Numbered from the stretch's first letter, positions 16,078 to 24,719 are shown. The stretch is 64,000 nt of DNA from Herbaspirillum sp. WKF16 (GCF_028993615.1 NZ_CP118632.1:2046001-2110000); one strand, 5' to 3'. Numbers and translations are program-made. The notes: generated from the letters alone by a model not told the origin.

Positions 16078-16526
16078 TGGACATCAACGAAGCCCCGTTT
16101 GGCCTGATCCTGCCCGGCCAGGTGAATATTGCCGGTCTGCCCAGCGCGGCGTTGTACCCGCGCAAATACATGTGGGTGACCGACCTTTTCGGCGGCCCGG
16201 GCGACTACGTGATCAGCGACGGCACGAACTGGAAGCCGGTACGACCGCTGGCAGTGCAGTCGCCTGTGGCGGCCGATATGACTATTTCAGCACTGGTGAA
16301 CGCGCCTACGCAGATCGTCACCGGCACCATCGGGACGGCGGTAACGCGCACGGTGTCTTTGGGCACTGCGAACGCCTACCCGGGTGCCAAGTTCAGGGTG
16401 GTGCGCCAGGCAACAGGGCTCGGCTCGCTGATCGCCGGCCTGGTTGGCATCTCCATCAACGGCTGGGCAGATTTCGAATACAACGGCAGCGCCTGGATTC
16501 AAACCGGCAGCGGGGGCCTGCTGTAA
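16077..16526 (+). CDS. Hypothetical head/virion protein
   Basis: 149 residues, coupled to the previous gene by TGATG. The sequence has a WVTDLFGGPGDYVISDGTNW phrase and Gly/Ala-rich beta regions, as in small virion surface proteins. No specific family is recognised. Confidence 0.58.
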   Translation: MDINEAPFGLILPGQVNIAGLPSAALYPRKYMWVTDLFGGPGDYVISDGTNWKPVRPLAVQSPVAADMTISALVNAPTQIVTGTIGTAVTRTVSLGTANAYPGAKFRVVRQATGLGSLIAGLVGISINGWADFEYNGSAWIQTGSGGLL

Positions 16527-16539
16527 CAAAGGAAAGACC

Positions 16540-16944
16540 ATGGCGCTGACAGAAGCCCAACTGACCGACACGCGCCGCTTCATGGGCTATCAGCTCGCCG
16601 GCACCTCGATGCCCATCACCGACGACAACGACATCGTCTACGGCCAGTTCGGGATGGTGATCATGTCGCTGCACAAGCGCCTGACAACCCTGACGCCCAG
16701 CGAGGAGACCGTCCTGACGGACAAGTTTCTGACGCGCCTCAACGAGCTCGAAGACGACACCTTCGCCACACGCGAGAACCTGGACACGGACCAGGCCGCC
16801 GTCTGGAAGCACAACAGCCTGGAAATCGCTGACCGCTTCGCGCTGTACAAGCGCGTGCGGCTTGAGCTGTGCCGCTTCATCGGCTTTGCGGCCGGCCCTG
16901 GCTTGTGCGGCGGTGGTCCGGTCGTCTCGCTGGTGCGCGCATGA
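16540..16944 (+). CDS. Hypothetical head-tail connector protein
   Basis: 134 residues from the ATG at 16540, with AAAGGAAAG upstream. It is helical, with a LTTLTPSEETVL stretch and paired helices (about 55-100); size and place fit head completion or adaptor proteins. The gene overlaps the kinase-like gene by ATGA. Confidence 0.6.
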   Translation: MALTEAQLTDTRRFMGYQLAGTSMPITDDNDIVYGQFGMVIMSLHKRLTTLTPSEETVLTDKFLTRLNELEDDTFATRENLDTDQAAVWKHNSLEIADRFALYKRVRLELCRFIGFAAGPGLCGGGPVVSLVRA

Positions 16945-17405
16945 GCGACGCCTCCAACCACCGGGAGGCCTTTCACCTGCTCTGTCACGAGAAGATCGGC
17001 GGCGGCATGAGCAGGGAGGTCTATTCCAGCAAGATCTTGCCCGACTGCGTGATCAAGATCGAGGACGGCGCAGGCCAGTTCCAGAACATCGTCGAGTGGG
17101 AAACCTGGCGCCGGGTCATGGATACGCCGTTCTCGCGCTGGTTCGCGGCTTGTCGCTGGATCAGCCCGAACGGCCAGATCCTGATCATGGAACGCACCGC
17201 GCGCCCCAGTCCTGCCGATTTTCCGGAAAAGATGCCGGTGTTTTTGTGCGACTTCAAGCGCGATAACTTCGGCCTGTCGACGCTGATCGACCAAGCTACC
17301 GGCAAGCCGTCGCACACCTTCGTGTGCCACGACTACGGCACCAACATGCTCTTCGAGCGCGGCATGACCAAGCGCATGCAGACGGTCGAATGGTGGGATC
17401 CATGA
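16941..17405 (+). CDS. Minimal protein-kinase-like protein in the head module
   Basis: 154 residues from the ATG at 16941 (ATGA overlap). Kinase-type motifs appear in order: Gly-rich loop IGGGMSREVY (19-28), VIK lysine K39, helix-C glutamate E52 or E54, hinge-like LIMER (81-85), catalytic-loop D104-F-K106-R-D-N109, and DFG-like D131-Y132-G133. The segment between hinge and catalytic loop is only about 20 residues, so the C-lobe would be much reduced, and little follows the DYG. It could be a truncated active kinase, an inactive structural use of the fold, or convergence. No substrate can be inferred. Confidence 0.6.
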   Translation: MSDASNHREAFHLLCHEKIGGGMSREVYSSKILPDCVIKIEDGAGQFQNIVEWETWRRVMDTPFSRWFAACRWISPNGQILIMERTARPSPADFPEKMPVFLCDFKRDNFGLSTLIDQATGKPSHTFVCHDYGTNMLFERGMTKRMQTVEWWDP

Positions 17406-18076
17406 ACGCTGAGAAGCTCCAAGACAAGATTTATGCCGGCTATGGCAAGGCAGCGCTGCGCCTGGGAATGGACAACGTCCAGTTTCGCCCGGCCGGCGCC
17501 GGCAACCCGCTGGCCACCGCCGGCGTGACGCTGAAGGCCAGCTTCAACGCCGAGGACATGAAGTATGGAAAGGCCAACAAGTACGGCAATGCCGTCTGGT
17601 GGGGCCTCTTCGACGCTCGCCTGACGCAGGCCGGCGACTACCTGGTCGGCCCGCAAGGCACGTTCTTCATCGCCAGCCAGCAGCTGCACCTGCCCATCCA
17701 GTGCGTGCAGTGCAATCGCCGGATCGCGCTGTCGCGCGCGGCGACGCAGAGCGGAGTAGGGGCCGTCGGCTACGGCGGCCCGTGCGGTACCGCCGGTGAC
17801 CAGGTTGTCGTCGGTGAACCCGGCGGCAGCATCGCAGACACCGGCTGGCCGGCCTCGATCCTGCTGTTCGGCCAGCGCGAGCGGTCGGCAACCGGGCTGC
17901 CGGGCAGCGTGCAGCAGATCGGCTGGCGCATCCTGCTGCCGGCCTCGGTGCCGCCCGGGGTGGTGATCAACGCCGGCGACATCATCACCGACGACCTCGG
18001 CCGGCGTTATGCCTGCCAGGGCGCGGAGCTCACCGACATGGGCTGGCGCATCACATCCACGGAGTTGCACGCATGA
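17402..18076 (+). CDS. Hypothetical head-tail region protein with CxxC
   Basis: 224 residues from the ATG at 17402, overlapping the kinase-like gene by 4 bp. It contains a CVQCNRR motif (about residue 100-107), long Gly-rich segments and a C-terminal ITDDLGRRYACQGAELTDMG stretch. It resembles proteins between head and tail genes of myoviruses. No specific role can be assigned. Confidence 0.6.
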   Translation: MNAEKLQDKIYAGYGKAALRLGMDNVQFRPAGAGNPLATAGVTLKASFNAEDMKYGKANKYGNAVWWGLFDARLTQAGDYLVGPQGTFFIASQQLHLPIQCVQCNRRIALSRAATQSGVGAVGYGGPCGTAGDQVVVGEPGGSIADTGWPASILLFGQRERSATGLPGSVQQIGWRILLPASVPPGVVINAGDIITDDLGRRYACQGAELTDMGWRITSTELHA

Positions 18077-18264
18077 AAAACATTCGAATCATCAGCGACG
18101 GTACGGCATGCGGAACCCAGGTCCTTGATGCTGACGGCACGAAGATCGAGGCACCGATCAAACGCATCGAGTGGTGCATCGACGCTACCGGCAGGATCGG
18201 CGAGGCGAAGATCACGTTTGCACACCCGATCGTGGAGCTGCAAGGCGAGATCAAAGATGGCTGA
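18073..18264 (+). CDS. Small hypothetical protein
   Basis: 63 residues, beta-rich (ATGRIGEAKITFAHPIVELQG), coupled to the previous gene by ATGA and overlapping the next gene by 8 bp. Likely a minor structural or assembly protein; no family recognised. Confidence 0.6.
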   Translation: MKNIRIISDGTACGTQVLDADGTKIEAPIKRIEWCIDATGRIGEAKITFAHPIVELQGEIKDG

Positions 18265-19081
18265 CCTTTCCGACGTCAGCAACATGCTGGTGGCCCAGAT
18301 CGCGGCCTATCTCTACCCGAGCGGCACCAGCAACCCGGTGTCGCCGGTGGTCGGCTTCCCGGTCAAGGTGTATGCCGGCTGGCCGCAGCCGGAGAGCCTC
18401 GCGCAGGACTTGGGCGCGGGGATGGGGCACATCAGCGTCTATCCCAGCGGCACCGAGAAGGTGCTCACGGTGACGCTGCGGGATTGGCAAGTGCTGAGCC
18501 TGCCGGATCCGACCATCGAGGCCGAGGTGACCGGCCAGACGGTGACGCTCTCGGGCGTGCCGGGCGCGGGCCAGAACGTTGCCATCCTGGCCGACGGCAA
18601 GCCGTACATCGTGGCCGCGCAGGAGGGCAACACGCTGGCCGGCCTGGCCACCGCGCTGGCGACTCTGATCAGCGTCGATCAGCCGGCGACCGCCGCCGGC
18701 GCCGTCGTCACGGTGCCCGGCGCACATGAGCTGGTGGCGCGGGTCGGCGTGAGCGGCACGATGATCCGCGAGCTGCGGCGCCAGCAGAAGGTTTTCCAGA
18801 TCACGGCCTGGGCGAGCTGCCACGATGAGCGCGACAAGCTCGGCGCGGCCATCGACCAGGCGATCGAGCCGCTGCTGCGCGCCATGCTGGCCGACGGCTC
18901 CCTGGCCATCTTCCACTACCGGAAGAGCCTGCAGGACGACAGCATGCAGAAGCAGCGCATCTATCGCCGCGACGTGTTCTACGCGATCGACTACTCGACC
19001 ACGCAGACCACCGGCGGCACCAGCGTCATCGCTCCGCAGGCCTTCGTGGTCGGCGGTGTCGATGTGGACACCACTCCCTGA
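18257..19081 (+). CDS. Tail-completion or connector protein (hypothetical)
   Basis: 274 residues from the ATG at 18257. The N-terminus (about 1-75) resembles neck/terminator proteins (LVAQIAAYLYPSG ... VKVYAGWPQP); the middle has beta-rich repeats. Position directly before the sheath gene suggests a tail terminator or head-tail joining role. Confidence is limited to the general role. Confidence 0.6.
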   Translation: MADLSDVSNMLVAQIAAYLYPSGTSNPVSPVVGFPVKVYAGWPQPESLAQDLGAGMGHISVYPSGTEKVLTVTLRDWQVLSLPDPTIEAEVTGQTVTLSGVPGAGQNVAILADGKPYIVAAQEGNTLAGLATALATLISVDQPATAAGAVVTVPGAHELVARVGVSGTMIRELRRQQKVFQITAWASCHDERDKLGAAIDQAIEPLLRAMLADGSLAIFHYRKSLQDDSMQKQRIYRRDVFYAIDYSTTQTTGGTSVIAPQAFVVGGVDVDTTP

Positions 19082-19089
19082 GGAACACC

Positions 19090-19257
19090 ATGAAATTGAT
19101 CACCACCCAGCCCTTCGGCGACTACCCGATTGGCGCGCAGATCACCGACCCGGCCGCGATCACCAAGATCCTGGCCGGCGAACAGGTCGCCTTCGTCGTG
19201 AAGGTGCCGGACGATCCTGCACCCGTCGACGCCGGCGACGGCGGCAAGACCAAGTAA
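19090..19257 (+). CDS. Small hypothetical protein before the sheath gene
   Basis: 55 residues from the ATG at 19090 (AGGAA upstream), MKLITTQPFGDYPIGAQITD... ending GGKTK. It is too short for a domain call but well placed: 8 bp after the preceding stop and 22 bp before a terminator hairpin. Similar short proteins precede the sheath in other myoviruses. Confidence 0.6.
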   Translation: MKLITTQPFGDYPIGAQITDPAAITKILAGEQVAFVVKVPDDPAPVDAGDGGKTK

Positions 19258-19279
19258 TTCTTTCCAGCAATCACCGTAA

Positions 19280-19302
19280 GGCCGCCTCGTGCGGCCTTTT
19301 TC
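19280..19302 (+). terminator. Terminator hairpin before sheath gene
   Basis: The 6-bp stem GGCCGC/GCGGCC with a 5-nt loop is followed by TTTTTCTTTTT; the sheath Shine-Dalgarno GGAGG follows at once. Confidence 0.75.
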
Positions 19303-19318
19303 TTTTTCGGAGGCTTCC

Positions 19319-20848
19319 ATGCCGGTTTCCCAAGCGGGCGCGATCAACACCACGGCGCTGATCGTCCCGGACGTCTATGTCCAGATCCTGCCGCCGCAGA
19401 ACACCCTGATCAACGGCCTGCCCACCAATATCCTGGGCATCGTCGGCACCGCTCAATGGGGGCCGGTGAACGCGCCCACCACCATCGGGGACATGAAAGG
19501 CTATGCCCTGCAGTTCGGCGCCATCATGCCGCGCAAGTACGATATGGGCACGCAGGTGGCCGTCGCGGCGCTGCAGGGCGCCAACAACTTCCGCTGCGTG
19601 CGTGTGACCGATGGCACCGACCTGGCCGCCACGATCGCGCTCGGCACCTCGCCGACCAACATCACCTTCACCTCCAAGTACACCGGCACGCTGGGCAACA
19701 CCACCCAGGTGACGCTGTCGCCTGGCTCGGCTGCCAACTCCTGGCGCGCCGTGGTCTCGATGCCCAACCGCGTGCCCGAGACCTTCGACAACATCACCGG
19801 AACCGGCGCCGCGCTGTGGGCGAACATCGCCGCCGCGATCAATGCCGGCCAGTCGGGCCTGCGCGGGCCCTCGCAGTTGATCGTGGCCACGGCTGGCACC
19901 GGCACCACGGCGCCCACCGCCGGCACGAGCTCGCTGGCAGGCGGTACCGATGGCGCGACCACAATCACCAGCAGCGTGCTGCTGGGCGTGGACACCATCC
20001 CGCGTAAGGGCATGTACGCGCTGCGCAGCACCTACACCAGCGTGGCGCTGCTGGCGGACTGTGACGACTCGACCAGCTGGACCACCCAGGTGGCCTTCGG
20101 CCTCGACGAGGGCATCTACATGGTGCTCGTCGGCCCCTCTGGCGATGGCATTGCGAATGCCGCGACCGTCAAGGCATCGGCAGGTATCGACAGCTACGCC
20201 GTCAAGCCGCTGTTCGGTGACTGGATTTACTGGCAGGACACCGCCAACAACCAGCTGCGTCTGATTTCGCCGCAGGGCTTCTCGGCTGGTCGCCTGGCTA
20301 ACTTGTCGCCGGAGCAATCCAGTTTGAACAAGCCGATGTACGGCATCGTGGCGACCCAGAAGAGTATGCAGAACCTGCAATACAGCAGCGCTGAATTGCA
20401 GCAACTGGCGCAGGCTGGCATCGACGTGATCACTAATCCGATCCCGGCAGGCGCCTCTTTCGGTGCGCGGATCGGCCACAACGCCAGCAGTAATCCGGTC
20501 ATCAACGGCGACAACTACACCCGGATGACGAACTACCTGGCCTTCACCTTGAACAGCGCGATGGGCATGTTCATCGGTAAGTTGCAATCGGTTAAGAAGG
20601 ATGACCCGCTGCGGCGCCAAGCCGGCTCCACGATCAGCAAGTTCCTGCAGAGCATGGTCGATCAGGGGATGCTGGACGAGTTTTCCGTCCAGTGCGATGA
20701 CAAGAACAATCCGCCAGACCGCATCGCGCTCGGCTACATGCAAGCGGACGTGAAGGCGCGCTACCTCGGCGTGGTGGAGAAGTTGATCGTCAATCTGGAA
20801 GGCGGCCAGTCGGTAACCGTCACCCGCGTAAGCACCACGCCCGCCTGA
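19319..20848 (+). CDS. Tail sheath protein
   Basis: 509 residues from the ATG at 19319 (CGGAGG, 5-nt spacing). The order of an N-terminal GTAQWGPVNAPTTI motif, a variable beta-rich middle (about 105-215), and a conserved C-terminal domain (about 330-500; PADVKARYLGV-like YMQADVKARYLG) is typical of contractile sheath subunits. It surrounds the tube and contracts at infection. This gene makes the phage a myovirus. Confidence 0.92.
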   Translation: MPVSQAGAINTTALIVPDVYVQILPPQNTLINGLPTNILGIVGTAQWGPVNAPTTIGDMKGYALQFGAIMPRKYDMGTQVAVAALQGANNFRCVRVTDGTDLAATIALGTSPTNITFTSKYTGTLGNTTQVTLSPGSAANSWRAVVSMPNRVPETFDNITGTGAALWANIAAAINAGQSGLRGPSQLIVATAGTGTTAPTAGTSSLAGGTDGATTITSSVLLGVDTIPRKGMYALRSTYTSVALLADCDDSTSWTTQVAFGLDEGIYMVLVGPSGDGIANAATVKASAGIDSYAVKPLFGDWIYWQDTANNQLRLISPQGFSAGRLANLSPEQSSLNKPMYGIVATQKSMQNLQYSSAELQQLAQAGIDVITNPIPAGASFGARIGHNASSNPVINGDNYTRMTNYLAFTLNSAMGMFIGKLQSVKKDDPLRRQAGSTISKFLQSMVDQGMLDEFSVQCDDKNNPPDRIALGYMQADVKARYLGVVEKLIVNLEGGQSVTVTRVSTTPA

Positions 20849-20867
20849 TCGGCGCGCCAACCCTGAG

Positions 20868-20890
20868 AACCCCGCCCCGGCGGGGTTTTT
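20868..20890 (+). terminator. Terminator hairpin between sheath and tube genes
   Basis: AACCCCGCC/GGCGGGGTT-type stem with a tight loop, followed by TTTTTCTTTT; it lies 20 bp after the sheath stop. Confidence 0.78.
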
Positions 20891-20911
20891 CTTTTCCCCC
20901 TGGAGAAAACC

Positions 20912-21343
20912 ATGCCGTTGAACGGTTTCAGCGTCGGGCGCGACGTATCGCTCGATATCGTGTCGGCCACCGGTCCGCTGACCTTTGGCCTGATCACCAA
21001 ATTTACGTCCAAGCAGGACATCACCGACAAGAAGATCAAGGGCCTGGACGGCATCACCCGTCACGTCCGCTTCCCGGATGGCTGGTCCGGCACCTTCGAC
21101 ATCGAACGCCAGAACAGCACTCTCGACGACTATTTCGCGCAGCTGGAGGCCGACTACTACGACGGTCTCAACGAGCAGAGCTGCACGATGACCGAGACCA
21201 TTGCGGAGCCGGATGGCTCGATCAGCCAGTATCGCTACCTGGGCGTGCTGCTCAAGTTCGACGATGCCGGCGACAAGGCTGGCGATAACACCATTTCCCA
21301 GAAGCTCTCGTTCGTGGCCGCGCGCCGCATCAAGGTGGCCTGA
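20912..21343 (+). CDS. Tail tube protein
   Basis: 143 residues with CTGGAG upstream. It begins MPLNGFSVGRDVSLDIV, contains LIDRQNSTLDDYF-like helix and beta strands, and follows the sheath gene, as tube genes do. It forms the inner tube through which DNA passes. The stop shares one base with the next ATG. Confidence 0.85.
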   Translation: MPLNGFSVGRDVSLDIVSATGPLTFGLITKFTSKQDITDKKIKGLDGITRHVRFPDGWSGTFDIERQNSTLDDYFAQLEADYYDGLNEQSCTMTETIAEPDGSISQYRYLGVLLKFDDAGDKAGDNTISQKLSFVAARRIKVA

Positions 21344-21765
21344 TGGCAAAAATTTCCAACGTCAAGACCGCGGCGCCCGGCGCCGAAGCCCCGGCGAAAG
21401 CAGCATCAGCACCGACTTCGCGCCCGGAAAACTCGGTGGTGGATGCCCTCGGCCGCGTGCTGGTGATCGAAGAGCCGGACATCGTTGCGGAAAGCCGCAT
21501 CATCCGAGCGCTGGGCGACGCCGCGCAGAACGCCTCCTACTTGACCGCCTATGTGATGCCGGCGGTGATGGTGAGCTCGATCGATGGCGAGCCTTGCGCT
21601 CAGCCGAAAACAGCGCTGGAGATTGAGGGCGCGATCAAGCGGGTGGGGCGCCACGGCATCACCGCCGTGCTGCAATACCTGAATGAGCAGGTCGAGGCCG
21701 AGGCCGCGAAGGAAGACGTAAAAAACTCGTCCGGAACCCCGTCTTCCGAGGCCGCTGCTGGCTGA
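21343..21765 (+). CDS. Tail assembly chaperone (upstream frame)
   Basis: 140 residues. An N-terminal Ala/Pro-rich segment is followed by a helical domain (about 30-115: RVLVIEEPDIVAESRIIRALG). Position between tube and tape measure is that of lambda G or P2 E. A slippery A-AAA-AAC lies in frame at codons 126-128, and a -1 shift there would join it to the next frame, giving a ~198-residue fusion. Confidence 0.8.
   Translation: MAKISNVKTAAPGAEAPAKAASAPTSRPENSVVDALGRVLVIEEPDIVAESRIIRALGDAAQNASYLTAYVMPAVMVSSIDGEPCAQPKTALEIEGAIKRVGRHGITAVLQYLNEQVEAEAAKEDVKNSSGTPSSEAAAG
21720..21726 (+). promoter_or_regulatory. Candidate programmed -1 ribosomal frameshift site
   Basis: The heptamer A AAA AAC lies in the 0-frame as GTA-AAA-AAC, the X-XXY-YYZ pattern. 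The -1 frame is open from here through the ATG at 21765 to the stop at 21938. G+C-rich sequence follows the site. The tail-chaperone location agrees with known G/GT-type frameshifts. Confidence 0.75.
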
Positions 21766-21938
21766 TGAAGAACGGGGTTCCGTTCCACGTTGCGCTTGGA
21801 ATATTGGAGCGCGACATGCCAGGCTTCCGCCTGGATAAGGTGGAAATGGCCGCCATGCAGATCATCTTCCAGGAGCTGGAAGGCGGCACGCGCTTCAATT
21901 TCGACAGGGAAGAGTTCGAGGAGATCAAGCGGCCATGA
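21765..21938 (+). CDS. Tail assembly chaperone, -1 frame extension
   Basis: 57 residues if read from its own ATG (21765), or 70 added residues when reached by -1 frameshift at 21726. The product (FHVALGILERDMPGF, FNFDREEFEE) resembles the T or E' part of tail chaperones. Its ATG overlaps the upstream stop (TGATG) and lacks a clear Shine-Dalgarno, which favours expression as the frameshift fusion. It would bring tube subunits to the tape measure. Confidence 0.75.
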   Translation: MKNGVPFHVALGILERDMPGFRLDKVEMAAMQIIFQELEGGTRFNFDREEFEEIKRP

Positions 21939-22423
21939 AGGAATTCGACAGCTTCGGCAAGATGGCCACCCACCTCCTGACCTTGCAGGCCGGCATGGCT
22001 CTGTCGCTGCACAAGGGGCTGGATGAAGTGGTCACGGCCATCCAGAAGACCGCCAAGGAAGAAGTCGGGCACTACCAGGGCGCGGTGGGGCCGTTCCCGG
22101 CGTGGGCGCCGCTGGCCGCCTCGACGCAGGCTGATCGCGTGCGCAGGGGCTTCACGGCAGACGACCCGGGCCTGCGTCGCGGCGACATGCGCGATTCCAT
22201 CAAGAAGGAGGTGGCGCTGCTGGAGGGCGTCGTTGGTTCGGATGACCAGAACCTGGTCTATTTCGAGATCGGCACCGACAAGCAGCCGCCGCGCCCTGTG
22301 CTGGGCCCGGCCGTCGAGCACAACCACGAGAAGATCGTCAAGGTGCTGGGCGCGGCAGCGGTACGGGGAATCTTAGGAGGAGGCGCGATCCCGGCGCATC
22401 TGGAATATGACCACGACGTCTAG
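21935..22423 (+). CDS. HK97-gp10-like tail completion protein
   Basis: 162 residues, overlapping the chaperone frame by ATGA. An N-terminal helical domain with the AIQKTAKEEVGHY motif and a C-terminal YFEIGTDKQPPRPVLGP segment fit the gp10/tail-completion family, where a Pro-rich motif near the end is typical. Its place after the chaperone rather than in the head-tail junction is somewhat unusual. Confidence 0.65.
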   Translation: MKEFDSFGKMATHLLTLQAGMALSLHKGLDEVVTAIQKTAKEEVGHYQGAVGPFPAWAPLAASTQADRVRRGFTADDPGLRRGDMRDSIKKEVALLEGVVGSDDQNLVYFEIGTDKQPPRPVLGPAVEHNHEKIVKVLGAAAVRGILGGGAIPAHLEYDHDV

Positions 22424-22680
22424 TCGCCCAGCATGCCGCTGATGAAGGCCTTGAGCAGATAAATGCCGAGCAGCGCGGCTGCGCTGCAGATCAACAAGGT
22501 GGCAACGCCGACGCAGATGAGTGCCGCCCGGGTATACCAGGGCATCGATTCCACGAAGCGGAAAGGCAGCGCCAGGCGGCCGCGCTCGTCGCTGGCGCGC
22601 ACGTCGGGGTATTGGATAAAGGAAACCCGATCAGCCAGGAATTCCTGGGCGCGGTAGCGCAACGACATTCGACGGGCCAT
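22420..22680 (-). CDS. Small membrane protein opposite to the tail operon (moron-like)
   Basis: 86 residues from the ATG at 22680, preceded on the minus strand by AGAGGAAA; an earlier ATG at 22698 is less well placed. A basic, cytoplasmic-type N-terminus (about 1-45) precedes one strong membrane helix (about 55-80: LICVGVATLLICSAAALL). It is the only minus-strand gene within the 22-kb late block, overlapping the previous stop by 4 bp. It may be lysogen-expressed, for example in exclusion, but that is inference. Confidence 0.65.
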   Translation of the reverse strand: MARRMSLRYRAQEFLADRVSFIQYPDVRASDERGRLALPFRFVESMPWYTRAALICVGVATLLICSAAALLGIYLLKAFISGMLGD

Positions 22681-22717
22681 AGCTTTCCTCTGATGCAATA
22701 TTTTCGAAGGATTTCCA

Positions 22718-24661
22718 GTGTTTGAAGCCTACAAGATCGGTGTCAAGATCTCGATCATCAACGCCGCCAGCTTCGGTCTGGCCGCGCTGTCGAAGGACTT
22801 CCTCCGCACCGAGGCCGATGCTGCCAAGCTGGAAAAACGGCTCCAGTCTATCAAAAAGATGGCGCTGGCCGGCAGCCTGATCGCCGGCGTGGGCACTTTG
22901 GGCTTGTCGCTGTTCAAGGCCCCTCTGGAAGCAGCTCGCCAGTACGAGCTGGCTTTCACGAAATTCAAGACCATGAACCTGGGCGACCAGGTGAATCGGC
23001 AGGCCGACCAGTTCGCGCGCAGCGCCAACGTGATGGGCGTTTCGGCCAAAGAGCTGATGAACACCCTGAGCGAGTCGGTGGGCCTCTTCGGTGACTTCGA
23101 TATCGCCAAGCGGCTGGCCCCGCACATTGCGGCCTTGAACAAGGCCAACAGCGCCATTTTCGGCGGCAAGATCGACCACATCGACGAGGGCGCGACACGC
23201 TCCCTCATGAAGTTCATCGACCGCCGCGGCGGTACGCACGACGAGGCCAGCTTCCTGCGCAACCTCGACCTGGCCCAGCGCCTGGTCACCGGCTCGGGCG
23301 GCTTCGTGAAGTTCCGGGATCTAGACCAGTTCTCGCAGCAAGGCGGCACAGCCTTCCGGGGCCTGTCCGATCAGGGCGTGCTGAACATGGCATTGCTGCT
23401 GCAGGAGCAGGGCGGCGCGCGCGCGGGTACCGCGATGATGTCGATGTACCAGAACCTGATCGCAGGCCGCACCACCAAGACGGCCATGTCCGAGATCGCC
23501 GAGCTGGGCCTGGGCACGATTGTGCAGCAGAACATCGGCACCACCGGCGGAAAGCCGCAGACGCGCAACCGGCTGCAGCTGAATGAGGCTTTCGCAACCA
23601 TGCTGCAGGCCGACCCGGCCAGCGCCCTGCGCCAGTTTGTGATTCCGGCGATCCAGAACAAGCACGGAAAGGACGTCGACAACAACACCATCATCAAGGT
23701 GGTCAACGACCTGCTGTCGAACCGGACGGCTTCCGGGCAGGCCTCGATCATGACCACCCAGGTGGTGCAGTTGCTGCGGGACGCCAACTTGGCCAAGAAC
23801 GCCATGGGTGCGCAACAGACCATCGACCAGTTCAAGAAGGATCCCAACTCGCGGGTGGCGGACTACCTCGCCAAGACGCAAAACCTCATGGTGGAGCTGG
23901 GCCTGGTGGTGCTGCCGGGCGTGAACAAGGCGCTAGAGACCCTGATTCCGATGTTGCGCGCGGCGGCCGACTGGATCCGCGAGAACCAGACTAAGGCAAA
24001 GCTGCTGATCGGCGGGTTCATCGCCTTATCCGCCGCCATGGCCATCGGTGGAACGATCATGGTAGCCGTCGCCGGGCTGAATGCTTTGCGGCTTGCAATC
24101 AGTGCAATCGGAACAGCGGCTGGCGGCGGCGCAGCTGGAGGCGCAGGCGGCGCTGCCGCAGCTCTTGGCATGGCCGGGCGCGCGCGCGCCGGCGCGATAT
24201 CTGGCCTCAAGCTGGGCGGCATCGTCGCTCTCGCCGACGGTGCGCTGGGCGCCTATCAGATCGCCAGCAACGACCAGCTCACCGCGCAGCAGAAGGCCCG
24301 CGGCTACGGCGGCGTCGCCGGCGGCGCGCTTGGTGGCATGGGCGGCGCAGCGCTTGGCGGCGCGATCGGGGCACTCTTCGGCGGTGTCGGGGCGATTCCC
24401 GGCGCCGTCATCGGCGGCATGCTGGGCAACTGGCTGGGCGGCAAGGCCGGCGAGGGCGCCGTCGGCCTGTTCCAGAAAGACCTGAGCGGCGGCGGTACGC
24501 AACGCCCCATTCAGGTAGAGACCAAGATCAACCTCGATGGCCGTCAATTGGCCAGCGTGGTTTCGCAGTACCAGGCGAAGGAAATGGCCCGCCCCACCAG
24601 CGGCGCCTCTTTCGATTTCAACCGCCAGCTGCCGCAGCCGGGCATGAACTACACGAAATAA
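22718..24661 (+). CDS. Tape measure protein
   Basis: 647 residues from the GTG at 22718 with GAAGG upstream. Long helical N-terminal part (coiled-coil at about 30-60), hydrophobic segments at about 47-62 and 430-455, and a Gly/Ala-rich membrane-like region at about 470-590 (GGMGGAALGGAIGALFGG). It sets tail length; on the usual rule of thumb about 95-100 nm (inference). A terminator hairpin follows. Confidence 0.88.
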   Translation: MFEAYKIGVKISIINAASFGLAALSKDFLRTEADAAKLEKRLQSIKKMALAGSLIAGVGTLGLSLFKAPLEAARQYELAFTKFKTMNLGDQVNRQADQFARSANVMGVSAKELMNTLSESVGLFGDFDIAKRLAPHIAALNKANSAIFGGKIDHIDEGATRSLMKFIDRRGGTHDEASFLRNLDLAQRLVTGSGGFVKFRDLDQFSQQGGTAFRGLSDQGVLNMALLLQEQGGARAGTAMMSMYQNLIAGRTTKTAMSEIAELGLGTIVQQNIGTTGGKPQTRNRLQLNEAFATMLQADPASALRQFVIPAIQNKHGKDVDNNTIIKVVNDLLSNRTASGQASIMTTQVVQLLRDANLAKNAMGAQQTIDQFKKDPNSRVADYLAKTQNLMVELGLVVLPGVNKALETLIPMLRAAADWIRENQTKAKLLIGGFIALSAAMAIGGTIMVAVAGLNALRLAISAIGTAAGGGAAGGAGGAAAALGMAGRARAGAISGLKLGGIVALADGALGAYQIASNDQLTAQQKARGYGGVAGGALGGMGGAALGGAIGALFGGVGAIPGAVIGGMLGNWLGGKAGEGAVGLFQKDLSGGGTQRPIQVETKINLDGRQLASVVSQYQAKEMARPTSGASFDFNRQLPQPGMNYTK

Positions 24662-24679
24662 GCAGCACCGCGCCATCAG

Positions 24680-24704
24680 CGGCCGCCTTCGGGCGGCCGT
24701 TTTC
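24680..24704 (+). terminator. Terminator hairpin after tape measure gene
   Basis: An 8-bp stem (CGGCCGCC/GGGCGGCCG) with TTC loop is followed by TTTTC; the next gene starts 16 bp on. Confidence 0.7.
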
Positions 24705-24719
24705 TTTTCGGAACAGAAA

